Of a stretch of DNA of 64,000 nucleotides, positions 8,793-16,967 are shown one piece after another. Source of the stretch: JAUUSJ01 sp964439395 (GTDB taxonomy: Bacteria; Bacillota; Clostridia; Lachnospirales; Lachnospiraceae); assembly GCA_964439395.1 (NCBI GenBank), contig CAYTNV010000011.1:1-64000 (forward strand), written 5' to 3'. The translations under genes were made by a program, and so were the position numbers. The first letter of the stretch is position 1; each line of letters begins with the position of its first letter. Below the pieces are notes generated by a model. It was not told the origin of the DNA and did no database searches. It saw only the letters and a program-made list of their open reading frames with translations.

Positions 8793-8940
8793 TTTCTCAC
8801 TAGACCTTTTTATATCGCATTTTTTATTTGATAAGAGGCTGGATTTACAGGCAATACAGGCTTGCCACTTTATACTCCATGCATTAAGCCAGATTCTTCT
8901 CCCATCTGATAAATACGAATAAATACAAAATCTAGTGAAA
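8793..8940 (-). promoter_or_regulatory. Structured leader between the regulator gene and araM
   Basis: This gap is closed by a long-range stem, TTTCACTAGA with TCTAGTGAGAAA (8931-8940 with 8793-8804). It contains a smaller hairpin GGCAA...TTGCC in between. The closing arm ends about 15 bases before the Shine-Dalgarno sequence of araM. It could be an attenuator or untranslated structured RNA; no known riboswitch consensus was recognised. Confidence 0.35.
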
Positions 8941-8957
8941 TATTTTTATTTATATAA

Positions 8958-9935
8958 TTACTTATCCGATGCCAATGCATTTGCACACTGTACATCTGTA
9001 ATTAACGTATTAATATAACGTCCCTCAATCGCTCCTTTAATCGCTGGAAGCTTTTCAATTCCACCCGCTACTCCGATGGAATATGGGACTTTGCTCAGTT
9101 TATGGATATCAATCCCAACAACTGTATTATCCTCACTGTAAGCAGAAGTATCTCCCAAAATATCATAAAATTGCATACATAACTCTCCTGCTACTTTTCT
9201 CTCGATTAAAGAATCCATCTCATTTTCCTTAAAATATCCCGTCGCTTTAATGGCCGATTTTTCATTTGGATATCCAATTCCAACAACTGCGATATCAAGA
9301 CGCTTCGTCAGTCGAATCGCTGCCAGGACACTTTCCTCCTTCATCAACTCATCTCGAATTGACTTGCTTGAGACACGAGCTGGTGCATGAAGAGGAACAA
9401 ATTTTCCTCCGTAAAAGCGAGATAAGCGTTCTGCCAAACTATTAGAATGTAACTCCATCCTAAGCTGACCTACTCCTCCGACAAGAGGAACGAATGTTAC
9501 ATTTTCTGCCTTATTAGCAAAGCTAATATCTTCTTTTTCCAACTGTTCCATCTGAGAGACAATATGGTAAAGTGTTGATCCCATAGAAACTCCAACCGTA
9601 TTGCCTTCCTTTATCTTGCTCTTCAAATATCTGGCAGCCATATTGCCAAGTATATTCTTTCTCTCTTCCTCCGTCTCTCCCTCACGGACAATTCGGACTT
9701 CATTTAAACTATATTTTTCCTCTAACTCTCTTTCTAGCTGCCAATATTCAATCGTATCTAAATTTATTATTTTAATCTGAACAACTCCCTGCTCCTTCGC
9801 TAAATTTAAGAGTTTCGAGATAGTAGGTCGAGATAGGCCTAACATTTTAGCAATCTGCTGCTGGCTAATATCTTGGTTATAATATAAATCACATACTTTT
9901 ATCATCAAACGTGAATCATCTATCATCTTTTTCAT
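8958..9935 (-). CDS. SorC/DeoR-type sugar-responsive transcriptional regulator
   Basis: This 325-residue regulator has an N-terminal helix-turn-helix (residues 8-55, with ISQQQIAKMLGLSRPTISKLL) and a C-terminal sugar-phosphate-binding domain (residues 60-320). That domain shows the family patterns GVSMGSTLYHI, VPLVGGVG, VVGIGYPN and GVAGGIEKLPAIKGAIEGRYINTLITD. Regulators of this family sense phosphorylated sugars and control adjacent catabolic genes. It is the first gene of the cluster, has a consensus promoter, and three matching palindromes lie upstream, so autoregulation is likely. The start is supported by AAAGGAG eight bases upstream. Confidence 0.92.
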   Translation of the reverse strand: MKKMIDDSRLMIKVCDLYYNQDISQQQIAKMLGLSRPTISKLLNLAKEQGVVQIKIINLDTIEYWQLERELEEKYSLNEVRIVREGETEEERKNILGNMAARYLKSKIKEGNTVGVSMGSTLYHIVSQMEQLEKEDISFANKAENVTFVPLVGGVGQLRMELHSNSLAERLSRFYGGKFVPLHAPARVSSKSIRDELMKEESVLAAIRLTKRLDIAVVGIGYPNEKSAIKATGYFKENEMDSLIERKVAGELCMQFYDILGDTSAYSEDNTVVGIDIHKLSKVPYSIGVAGGIEKLPAIKGAIEGRYINTLITDVQCANALASDK

Positions 9936-9965
9936 TGTCTTTTCTCCTTTATCTCCTTTAATTGT

Positions 9966-9994
9966 ATTATATCTTCTCCTCTTAAAAATGTCAA
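9966..9994 (-). promoter_or_regulatory. Consensus sigma-A promoter of the SorC-type regulator
   Basis: On the minus strand TTGACA (9989-9994) and TATAAT (9966-9971) are separated by exactly 17 bases. This gives a leader of about 25 bases before the regulator start. Confidence 0.85.
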
Positions 9995-10000
9995 CATATT

Positions 10001-10128
10001 TTTTACATTTTGTAATATTTTTTATGATTTTTTCCGTTTATTTTGGGATTTTTTTGATTTTATTTTTACATTTGTAAATATATATTAATTTTGCCATAGA
10101 GATTTTTTTATATTTTTACATGTGTAAA
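10001..10128. promoter_or_regulatory. Three palindromic operators for the SorC-type regulator
   Basis: Three sites share TTTACA-TGTAAA symmetry: TTACA-TTT-TGTAA at 10003-10015, TTTACA-TT-TGTAAA at 10065-10078 and TTTACA-TG-TGTAAA at 10115-10128. The first lies just upstream of the -35 box; the other centres follow at about 62 and 50 bases. Assignment to the adjacent regulator is inferred from position and symmetry. Confidence 0.6.
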
Positions 10129-10137
10129 TCCTCTCAA

Positions 10138-10216
10138 AAATAAAAATCAGCTCTATTATATGAAATTCCCTTATATAAATAAAAAGAATGTCATATAATA
10201 GAGCTGATTTTTATTT
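10138..10216. terminator. Large perfect hairpin, probable bidirectional terminator
   Basis: A 26-bp perfect inverted repeat (10138-10163 and 10191-10216) has a 27-base loop. Its outer ends are A-rich on the left and T-rich on the right, so either strand gives a stem followed by a U-rich run. It separates the Fe-ADH remnant from the SorC regulator promoter. Confidence 0.65.
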
Positions 10217-10300
10217 GTACTATATTCTTTTAACAATATAACAACCGTATATATTTATATATGAAGCAATTATAATGCCATTTTATATATTTGAATCATA

Positions 10301-10387
10301 TTACTTTTTTACATACTCTCCTGTTCTTTCAACAGTTCCTTTTCCAAAACATACTTCCGTAGGAGTATAATATTCAAAATTAAACAT
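10301..10387 (-). pseudogene. N-terminal remnant of an iron-containing (butanol-type) alcohol dehydrogenase
   Basis: A 28-codon frame starting at ATG 10387 behind GAAAGGATG encodes FEYYTPTEVCFGKGTVERTG. This is the characteristic N-terminus of NADH-dependent butanol dehydrogenases (a YxPTxxxFGKGT strand-turn). A stop follows at 10301 and nothing further of the roughly 390-residue enzyme is present. It is a truncated gene with an intact start region, and the remaining 10220-10300 shows no coding. Confidence 0.7.
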
Positions 10388-10430
10388 CCCTTTATCATCC
10401 TTTCATTTTTTATATTCACATTATAACTTC

Positions 10431-11111
10431 TCATCGCAATAATCTATTCAATTCCTCAATCCAAACCTTCGCAATCTCCTCATGCCCCACAACAGTCGGA
10501 TGCGTCCCATCCAATGTCTCATATCTCACTCCAGTCATCGCCAGATCAACCAAGTTTACATTTTCCATCCGACACGCCAATCGAATGGATTCATTATAAG
10601 ATGAAAATGTTTCCCCGCAAAATAAAGACTCTGGCATTTTCCAAGTCTTATCATCGCAAAGATATCCCTCCAAAAGCGTAGCCGCAAAAATTTTGGCATC
10701 TGGATAACTCTCCTTTATCTTTTCAAGCATCAATCGATATGCGTCAAAAAAATACTTCGGATTTTTCTCTGACGTTATATGCATAGGACGATTCGGTGCA
10801 CCAAATCCAAAATCATTAAAGCCAATATAAATCAAAATAATATCTGGCATCTTATCTTTTTTATGAAGCCTTCTCGCTCTTACGTCTACATTTGCACTCG
10901 GGAAACTCAAGCCAGATACCTGACTTCCCGAGAAGGAATCATTCACACAAAGCTCCCCACCGAGATGATTCATCACTCTCTTCCACCATGTCTGATCTAC
11001 TGTTTTTAATCCGTTTCTCATACAGTTCCACTGTTCATAAAACACATCGTATCCTCTCGGTTCATATCCTTCATAAGTACTAATTGAATCACCTAAAATC
11101 GAAACTAACAT
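10431..11111 (-). CDS. SGNH/GDSL-family hydrolase
   Basis: This 226-residue serine esterase or lipase-like hydrolase starts almost directly with block I (SILGDSISTYEGY, nucleophile Ser). It has a Gly in block II (FSGSQVSGL), the block III pattern IYIGFNDFGFG with its Asn, and block V DGTHPTVVGHEEIA with the catalytic Asp and His. There is no signal peptide, so it is probably cytoplasmic. I chose ATG 11111, seven bases after GAGAAGGAG, rather than upstream ATGs that precede that site. The substrate is unknown; members deacetylate sugars or cleave lipid esters. It has hairpin terminators on both sides and appears monocistronic. Confidence 0.85.
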   Translation of the reverse strand: MLVSILGDSISTYEGYEPRGYDVFYEQWNCMRNGLKTVDQTWWKRVMNHLGGELCVNDSFSGSQVSGLSFPSANVDVRARRLHKKDKMPDIILIYIGFNDFGFGAPNRPMHITSEKNPKYFFDAYRLMLEKIKESYPDAKIFAATLLEGYLCDDKTWKMPESLFCGETFSSYNESIRLACRMENVNLVDLAMTGVRYETLDGTHPTVVGHEEIAKVWIEELNRLLR

Positions 11112-11177
11112 TTTTTTCTCCTTCTCTTCCTTCATCATATTATATTTTTTAATTTTCTACTCAGCAAGACAAAAATT

Positions 11178-11225
11178 AGCCATATATATAAGATTTTGTG
11201 ACTTTAAAATCTTATATATATGGCT
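11178..11225 (-). terminator. Rho-independent terminator after the GNAT/proS unit
   Basis: A perfect 20-bp stem with an eight-base loop is followed on the minus strand by AATTTTTG. It lies downstream of the acetyltransferase gene and upstream of the SGNH hydrolase gene. Confidence 0.8.
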
Positions 11226-11294
11226 GTCTTTCATCTCTACTACTAAGAAAATAACTTTTCTTTCCATATGTGGAATATTAGCTATAGCAATCCA

Positions 11295-11780
11295 TTATAA
11301 AGCTTTCTCATAGCACCACCAATTTTCTCCAAAAAGCTCACATTCTCCTACTATATTAAAATTTAATTTATCGTAAGAGCGAATCGCTTTTTTATTTGTC
11401 TTACAAACGAGAAAATGTACACTTTTATTGCCTCGGCGTTTTAATTCATCCATACCAAACTGTAATAATTGTCTTGCTATCCCTTGATTTTGATTTTCCA
11501 CTCGCACACCAAGTCTAGACAATTCCGCTGCTGGTTTTAATGACTTTGACCAATATGGTAATTTTTCCACTTCTTCGTCATCATCAATTGATATAACACC
11601 TATAATTTTACCGTCTGTATCTTTCAGACAAAATACTGCATCCCTAGATAAGTCACTCTCAATTTCAATCTCATTTGGGTAATTTTCTGTCCACGCACAA
11701 AATTCTGTCCCTGCCAAAGAACGATATAAAGCTAAAATCTCTGCTTTATCAGCTTGCGCTGCTTTCATAAATTTTATCAT
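11295..11780 (-). CDS. GNAT-family N-acetyltransferase
   Basis: This 161-residue protein has the GNAT fold: an N-terminal AQADKAEILALYRSL helix, the strand GVISIDDDEE, and the acetyl-CoA loop region (RLGVRVENQNQGIARQLLQF, equivalent to Q/RxxGxG/A). It ends with KAIRSYDKLNFNIVGECELFG, typical of family members that acylate small molecules or peptides. It follows proS by 14 bases and shares its terminator, so the two are probably cotranscribed. The substrate cannot be told from sequence. Confidence 0.85.
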   Translation of the reverse strand: MIKFMKAAQADKAEILALYRSLAGTEFCAWTENYPNEIEIESDLSRDAVFCLKDTDGKIIGVISIDDDEEVEKLPYWSKSLKPAAELSRLGVRVENQNQGIARQLLQFGMDELKRRGNKSVHFLVCKTNKKAIRSYDKLNFNIVGECELFGENWWCYEKAL

Positions 11781-11794
11781 AGCTAAATTTCCCT

Positions 11795-13516
11795 CTAAAG
11801 GATAGAATACATCTTTTCTCTCAACTTAAGGATATAATCCAATCCTTCTTGAATATCAACAATATCTTTTAAAGATTTATCTCTTGTCGATACCTCAATC
11901 TTATTTTCCTTCAAATTTCGCGGACTTATTACAACACGAATTGGAACTCCCAATAAATCTGCATCTGCAAACATTTCTCCAGCTCGAACTCCCGCTCTGT
12001 CATCATAGATGACTTCAACCTTATTTTTCTTTAATGCTTCATATAAATTATCTGCAATGCGTTTGGCATCCTCATTATCTGGACGGATACAGCATAAATG
12101 AACTTCCCAAGGAGCAATAGAAATTGGCCAAATTGGACCATAATCATCATGTTTCGCCTCACATATAGAGGCAGCCAAACGTCCAACACCAATTCCATAA
12201 CATCCCATAATCGGATAATGTAAATTTCCCTCTTTATCGACATACTGCATATTCATACTCTTTGTGTACTTTGTGCCAAGCTGGAATATATTTCCAACCT
12301 CAATCCCTCTCTTAATTGTTAAGCTTGGTTTTCCACAGCATGGACAAATACTGCCTTCCTTTACCTTCGCAATATCCACATAGGTTATATTCTCAATATC
12401 TCTCTCCAAGTTAAGCCCTACATAATGGAATCCTTCTTTATTAGCTCCAGCCACAAGACTATTAATTCCTTTTAAACTTAAGTCACAGTAATAAGTCACC
12501 TGGTCTGAGATATGATATGGTCCGATATAACCAGCAACTACTGGAGAATCCTCTGTAATCTCAGCAGGGTGGATATCTTCCCCAACTAAGTTGCGAAGTT
12601 TTGTCTCATTCACCTCATAATCCCCTCTCACAAAGGCAACTACAAAAGTATCATCTGCATTTTTCTGATATACAACTGCCTTACAAGATCCTAATATATC
12701 GCTTTTTAGGAACTCACATACTGCCTCAATTGTCTTACACTCTGGAGTCTCGACACATTCAAGTGATCGAATATCGTTTGAGGAAATATTTTCGACAATA
12801 TTCTCCGCCGCTTCCATATTAGATCTATAATCACATGCAGAACATAATACAATGGAATCCTCGCCCACTTCATTTAATAACATATATTCATGAGAGACAC
12901 TACCTCCCATCATTCCAGAATCAGAGGCAACTGTCACAACTTCTGGGATTCCTGCTCGCTTAAAAATTCGATTATATGCATCATAGCATTTCTCATAATA
13001 CTGCTCCAAATCTTCCTGTGAGGTGTGAAAGGAATAGGCATCCTTCATTGTAAACTCACGCACACGAATTAATCCCGCTCTTGGTCTTGCCTCATCTCGG
13101 AACTTTCTTTGAATCTGATAAATCATAAATGGATACTGTTGATAAGATTTAGCATACTCTCTTACTAAATGAACGGCAGCCTCCTCATGTGTCATTCCCA
13201 ATACCATTTTAGATTTATTTCGGTCTTGAAAACGCACTAACTCATTACCAATACTACCGTATCGTCCTGATTCCTGCCAAAGATCTGCTGGCATGGTGAC
13301 TGGAAATAGAACTTCCTGACCATCAATCGCATCCATCTCTTCTCGTATAATATTTTCTATTTTAGATGTGATTCTTCGTAAAACTGGATATTCTGAAAAA
13401 ATACCATTTCCAACCTGTTTCATATATCCACCGCGTACCATAAGTGCATGACTATCAATAACACAGTCCGCTGGTCTTTCTTTAAATCTCTTTCCTACTA
13501 AATTTTTAAGTTTCAT
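11795..13516 (-). CDS. proS: Prolyl-tRNA synthetase, bacterial type with editing domain
   Basis: This 573-residue class II synthetase attaches proline to tRNA-Pro. Motif 2 is seen around FRDEARPRAGLIRVREFTMKDAYSFH and motif 3 near CYGIGVGRLAASICEAKHDD. The anticodon-binding domain follows (PWEVHLCCIRPDNEDA to the end). Between motifs 2 and 3 lies the INS editing domain that deacylates Ala-tRNA-Pro (about residues 225-390). The length matches the bacterial ProS. The start has GAAAGGAACAGAAGAA upstream. No T-box was found in the leader. Confidence 0.96.
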   Translation of the reverse strand: MKLKNLVGKRFKERPADCVIDSHALMVRGGYMKQVGNGIFSEYPVLRRITSKIENIIREEMDAIDGQEVLFPVTMPADLWQESGRYGSIGNELVRFQDRNKSKMVLGMTHEEAAVHLVREYAKSYQQYPFMIYQIQRKFRDEARPRAGLIRVREFTMKDAYSFHTSQEDLEQYYEKCYDAYNRIFKRAGIPEVVTVASDSGMMGGSVSHEYMLLNEVGEDSIVLCSACDYRSNMEAAENIVENISSNDIRSLECVETPECKTIEAVCEFLKSDILGSCKAVVYQKNADDTFVVAFVRGDYEVNETKLRNLVGEDIHPAEITEDSPVVAGYIGPYHISDQVTYYCDLSLKGINSLVAGANKEGFHYVGLNLERDIENITYVDIAKVKEGSICPCCGKPSLTIKRGIEVGNIFQLGTKYTKSMNMQYVDKEGNLHYPIMGCYGIGVGRLAASICEAKHDDYGPIWPISIAPWEVHLCCIRPDNEDAKRIADNLYEALKKNKVEVIYDDRAGVRAGEMFADADLLGVPIRVVISPRNLKENKIEVSTRDKSLKDIVDIQEGLDYILKLREKMYSIL

Positions 13517-13628
13517 TTCTTCTGTTCCTTTCTTTATATACTCCCTATGTTTAAAATTAGGGGATTCTTACTGATATCTGCAATTTCATCTCTTTTTAAA
13601 GCTATGAAGAGCCTAAAATTTTCCTCCG

Positions 13629-13640
13629 TTATTATACCAC
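13629..13640 (-). promoter_or_regulatory. Extended -10 promoter of proS
   Basis: On the minus strand TGTGGTATAAT gives a perfect -10 (13631-13636) with the TG extension. No good -35 is seen, as expected for an extended -10 promoter. The transcript would have a leader of roughly 105 bases. Confidence 0.5.
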
Positions 13641-13732
13641 AGCCTTCCATTTCTTTCTACTAAAATATTTTCTCTAACTTGTACTTATATTGAACAAACG
13701 TAAAAATAGATATCGCAAAATATAAAATTCCA

Positions 13733-13776
13733 ACAAGATATAGTTATTATCCGCTTAACTAATCTCAATATCTTGT
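13733..13776 (-). terminator. Probable terminator of ybaK
   Basis: A 9-bp stem ACAAGATAT/ATATCTTGT has a 26-base loop and is followed on the minus strand by a T-rich run (GGAATTTTATATTTT). Confidence 0.45.
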
Positions 13777-13974
13777 ATAAAAAATTTTATTTACGACATC
13801 CACTTTTGTTTTTTATACATCCTTATAAATTCTTCTGTCTTCTATATATTCTTATAATCACCAATATCAAAATATGTCACAATCAAATCTTTGTCCCGTC
13901 TCCAATCTTAACTCTTGCTGTCTGCATACTACTACTTCCCAGTAATATTCCATTTTCTGTAAAATTTAGTTGTA

Positions 13975-14442
13975 TTATACTAATCTACATACATCAATCC
14001 ATTCTAAATAATTAGAATATTGTTCTAATTCCACAATCGTCAACTCAATCGCACTGTTTTCACTTCCACAGGCAGGAAATACAGTTTGAAATCGTTTCAA
14101 AGATTCATCTAAGTAAATCTTTACTCCCTCCTTTACTGCAAAAGGACATACGCCACCAACTGCATGACCTATCCTATCTACAACCTGATCTTTGGAAAGC
14201 ATCTTCGCCTTTGCATGAAATTTAGCTTTATACTTTGGATTATCTATTTTCGTATCTCCAGCAGTAACAATTAATATCGCTGCTCCATCGACAAGAAAAG
14301 ATAAGGTTTTCGCAATTCTAGCTGGTTCACAATTCACTGCCGCTGCCGCCAACTCCACTGTTGCACTAGATTCTTCAAACTCCAATACCCTATCTTCCAT
14401 ATTATACTGCTTAAAATATGCTTTTACCTTTTCAATTGCCAT
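13975..14442 (-). CDS. YbaK/EbsC-family aminoacyl-tRNA deacylase-like protein
   Basis: This 155-residue protein is homologous to the editing (INS) domain of prolyl-tRNA synthetase; the family removes mischarged amino acids from tRNAs. Family patterns are visible: a CEPARIAKTLSFLVDG strand with the conserved Lys, TAGDTKIDNPKYKAKF, and the GHAVGGVCPFAVKEGVKIYLD loop. It has the full family length. Its location next to proS, which carries its own editing domain, suggests a quality-control role for proline codons, but the two are separately transcribed. The start is behind AAAGGAGGAG. Confidence 0.9.
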   Translation of the reverse strand: MAIEKVKAYFKQYNMEDRVLEFEESSATVELAAAAVNCEPARIAKTLSFLVDGAAILIVTAGDTKIDNPKYKAKFHAKAKMLSKDQVVDRIGHAVGGVCPFAVKEGVKIYLDESLKRFQTVFPACGSENSAIELTIVELEQYSNYLEWIDVCRLV

Positions 14443-14588
14443 ACCTCTCCTCCTTTACTACTATATAATTTTATTTTAGATATAGTCTTTCATAAATTAC
14501 TACTGAATTATATCACAAAATTTACATAACAACAATCTCGCTTATACTCCCATACTGAAAACTAAGATAGATTACGCTCTAAAAAATA

Positions 14589-14630
14589 AAATCGGATAAA
14601 AGGTTTATATCTTTATCTTTTATCCGATTT
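14589..14630 (-). terminator. Rho-independent terminator after the GNAT/cupin pair
   Basis: A 14-bp stem (AAATCGGATAAAAG and complement) has a 14-base loop. It is followed on the minus strand by TTATTTTTT. Confidence 0.75.
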
Positions 14631-14677
14631 CTATTCTTCCATTTCATACTACTATAATTTATTATTAATTAAATATT

Positions 14678-15142
14678 CTACTCTCCCTCAACCTTGTATT
14701 CAAATGCAATATCTCCTCTAACATACTCATAATCTGCCAGCTTTACTTCGTAAAATCCATATTTTTCATAAATATGTAACGCCGCCTTTAACTTACTGTT
14801 CGACAGTATAAATAATTTTTTCGCTCCATGCTCAATTGCCCAATTCATTGCCGCCTCAAATACTGCACTTCCAGCTCCCTTATGAGGAATATGTTTATTG
14901 GAACCTAGCTTACATAATTCCCAAACTCCGTCTTTTTCTAATGGCTTTGTCATGCACGTCGCCAAAACGACTCCATTTTCAACAGCAAAATATATCATTC
15001 CTCCTTTTTCTAGGCTCTCCTCGATATGACGAAAAGTATCTTTATCTTCCTCCTCCAAAAATCCGAAATTATCTATAATCCAATCTGTATTAAATTGTAT
15101 AAAATCTTTCTTATATTTCTCTTGATATTCTATTATATTCAT
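14678..15142 (-). CDS. GNAT-family N-acetyltransferase
   Basis: This 154-residue protein has a typical GNAT layout: IEYQEKYKKDFIQFN at the start, the strand EKDGVWELCKLGSN, an acetyl-CoA loop HKGAGSAVFEAAMNWA, and the closing ALHIYEKYGFYEVKL pattern. Its start lies two bases after the stop of the cupin gene, so it is translationally linked to it. The substrate is unknown. Confidence 0.85.
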   Translation of the reverse strand: MNIIEYQEKYKKDFIQFNTDWIIDNFGFLEEEDKDTFRHIEESLEKGGMIYFAVENGVVLATCMTKPLEKDGVWELCKLGSNKHIPHKGAGSAVFEAAMNWAIEHGAKKLFILSNSKLKAALHIYEKYGFYEVKLADYEYVRGDIAFEYKVEGE

Positions 15143-15144
15143 TT

Positions 15145-15474
15145 CTATAAATAATCCTCTCTATGTGGGGTAAATACATCTATAACTTCTCCTGCTTCCA
15201 ATACTTTAAAAGAATGTGGTACATTACCTGGAACGGCATAACTATCGCCAGCTTCTAAAATAAACTCGTTTTTCTTCACAGTCATAAGATATTTTCCTGA
15301 AATAACATATCCACATTGTTCATGTGGATGAGTATGCTCTGTCGCATAATTTCCGACAACATAATTCATTTTTGTAACCATCGATTTCTCGCCGACTGCA
15401 AGAGAATCTAAATTCACTCCCTTAAACTCCCTCTTTTTTGCATCTGCTTTTTTCACAATAACTCTATCGTTCAT
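15145..15474 (-). CDS. Small single-domain cupin protein
   Basis: This 109-residue protein is a single beta-barrel cupin. Motif 1 is seen in YATEHTHPHEQCGYVISG (two His and a Glu equivalent) and motif 2 in AVPGNVPHSFKVLEAG (His). These would bind a metal or a small ligand. It shares a transcript with the following acetyltransferase and is divergent from a LysR regulator that probably controls the pair. Enzymatic function cannot be inferred. The start is behind CAAGGAG. Confidence 0.85.
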   Translation of the reverse strand: MNDRVIVKKADAKKREFKGVNLDSLAVGEKSMVTKMNYVVGNYATEHTHPHEQCGYVISGKYLMTVKKNEFILEAGDSYAVPGNVPHSFKVLEAGEVIDVFTPHREDYL

Positions 15475-15525
15475 AATTTATCAACTCCTTGCATTTATTT
15501 TTTATTTAGTATATACTGTTTTTTA

Positions 15526-15548
15526 AGATAAGTAAAACAAATTTATCT
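15526..15548. promoter_or_regulatory. Possible LysR operator in the cupin-lysR intergenic region
   Basis: An interrupted dyad AGATAA-N11-TTATCT lies in the 101-base divergent region. It is placed where an autoregulating LysR protein would bind; the assignment is inferred from position only. Confidence 0.35.
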
Positions 15549-15575
15549 AATATTAATATAAGGAAAAGTGAATTT

Positions 15576-16445
15576 ATGAATCGATATATTGCACTTCAAA
15601 AAATTGTTGAGCTTGGGAGTTTTTCTAAGGCCGCCGAAGCTATGGGATATTCCCAATCAGCTATGAGTCAGATGATATCCTCCTTAGAGAATGAAATATC
15701 TATCAAACTAATCAATCGTTTTCGCACTGGTGCCAAGCTTACTCTAGAAGGAGAAGAACTTTATCCCCATATAGAAAAATTGATTTACCAGTATTACTCT
15801 GTTTTGGAGAAAACAAAGGAAATCAAAGGCCTGGAAACAGGTATTATCCGCATGGGAACTCTAGCCAGTATTTCTGCTCATTGGCTTCCCAATCTATTAA
15901 AAGAATTCCAGGAACAATATCCTGGAGTTGAATTCATTATTCATCAGGGCGACTATACTTCTATTTATGAATGGATCAAAACTGGGGCGATTGATTTTGG
16001 TTTTGTAAATCCAAAGGCCGTCACTGGAATTGAAACTATCGTATTGAAAGAAGGCGCAATGCTGGCTGTCTTACCAGAAAACCATCCTCTTAGCCTGTAC
16101 GACGTTATTCCTCTTGATCTATTGGCACCAGAGCCTTTTATTCTTTTGGAAGAGGGACATTACTATGAACCTTTGGAAGCATTTCGCTCCATCGGAGCAT
16201 CTCCTAATATTAAATACACAATTCATGATGACTATGCCATCATGACTATGGTAGAAGCTGGGCTCGGTATAAGTATTTTGGCAGAATTGGTATTGCATCG
16301 GACAAATTATAAAATTAAACTTTGTGCAACCGAACCTCCAATATCAAGGACAATCGCAATCGGATATAAAGATAAATCTAGTTTACCGATTGCCTGTAAA
16401 AGATTTATCGAGCTTTTGCGCTCTCATCTCAATGAATTGCCATAA
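15576..16445 (+). CDS. LysR-family transcriptional regulator
   Basis: This 289-residue regulator has an N-terminal winged helix (KIVELGSFSKAAEAMGYSQSAMSQMISSLE, residues 8-37) and a periplasmic-binding-protein-like effector domain (residues 88-285, starting TGIIRMGTLASISAHWLPNLL). The length is standard. It is transcribed away from the cupin-acetyltransferase pair, the classical arrangement for regulation of the divergent operon plus itself. The inducer is unknown. Confidence 0.93.
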   Translation: MNRYIALQKIVELGSFSKAAEAMGYSQSAMSQMISSLENEISIKLINRFRTGAKLTLEGEELYPHIEKLIYQYYSVLEKTKEIKGLETGIIRMGTLASISAHWLPNLLKEFQEQYPGVEFIIHQGDYTSIYEWIKTGAIDFGFVNPKAVTGIETIVLKEGAMLAVLPENHPLSLYDVIPLDLLAPEPFILLEEGHYYEPLEAFRSIGASPNIKYTIHDDYAIMTMVEAGLGISILAELVLHRTNYKIKLCATEPPISRTIAIGYKDKSSLPIACKRFIELLRSHLNELP

Positions 16446-16498
16446 TATAAAAATAGATGATTTTCAACCTTGCAAAGACTTTTTTAAACACTTATAAT

Positions 16499-16540
16499 GC
16501 AAAATCGCCGCTATAGTATTATCCATATACGGCGATTTGC
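16499..16540. terminator. Bidirectional terminator between convergent genes
   Basis: The GC-rich stem GCAAAATCGCCG / CGGCGATTTGC (one bulge) lies between the convergent LysR gene and the small Nif11-like gene. Confidence 0.65.
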
Positions 16541-16563
16541 ATCATTTATATTCATTAAAACTT

Positions 16564-16854
16564 TTATTTATGATTCTCTAATACGGCAAAAAATAACTCA
16601 TACAAATCATCTTCTCCCTCTAACATAGGAGAATTTTCGCCGCCTCCATTCGTGCTTCTTTTCATAGCTGCATACATCTCTTCTCCAGCCACAATAAGCT
16701 CCATCGGATATAGCTCATATCCCAACTCCTGACATCTTTTGCAAAAAGCAAACAATGGCTCTTTCTCTTGTCTCGTTGCAAGTAATTTATTTTTCAACAA
16801 TTCATCCTTTAAAGCTTTATTTTGTAACTCCTCTAATATTTCAAAAACTGTCAT
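16564..16854 (-). CDS. Nif11-like small protein, possible RiPP-type leader
   Basis: This 96-residue protein opens with MTVFEILEELQNKALKDELL and LFAFCKRCQELGYELYPMEL, the two-helix pattern of Nif11-type leader peptides. A short hinge, GGG, precedes the tail ENSPMLEGEDDLYELFFAVL. In Nif11-derived precursors a glycine pair marks the leader-core boundary, but the tail has no Cys and few Ser/Thr, so a lanthipeptide core is unlikely. No modification or export enzyme is adjacent. I chose ATG 16854 behind GGGGAGGGG rather than an upstream TTG. It may be a regulatory or adaptor protein rather than a RiPP precursor. Confidence 0.6.
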   Translation of the reverse strand: MTVFEILEELQNKALKDELLKNKLLATRQEKEPLFAFCKRCQELGYELYPMELIVAGEEMYAAMKRSTNGGGENSPMLEGEDDLYELFFAVLENHK

Positions 16855-16967
16855 CCTATAACATCCCCTCCCCAACTTTTACTTCTCTCATCTCATCTTT
16901 GCCCTCATAATGGATAAATTTATTATGAAAATTGTACATCCAAAAAACTAACAAATACACTCGCAAT

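Larger units (their letters stand above)
13517..13974. other. Gene-free stretch between proS and ybaK
   Basis: This stretch holds the proS promoter and leader and the ybaK terminator. A short minus-strand frame (about 13875-13980) reads ENGILLGSSSMQTARVKIG before a stop and could be a relic of a lost gene; I could not identify it. Nothing else was seen. Confidence 0.4.

Noticed and set aside
13517..13624. T-box riboswitch in the proS leader
   Set aside because: No TGGNACCGCG-type antiterminator sequence was found.
13875..13980. Minus-strand stretch reading ENGILLGSSSMQTARVKIG
   Set aside because: Short, without start, overlaps the end of ybaK in another frame; possible relic but unidentified.
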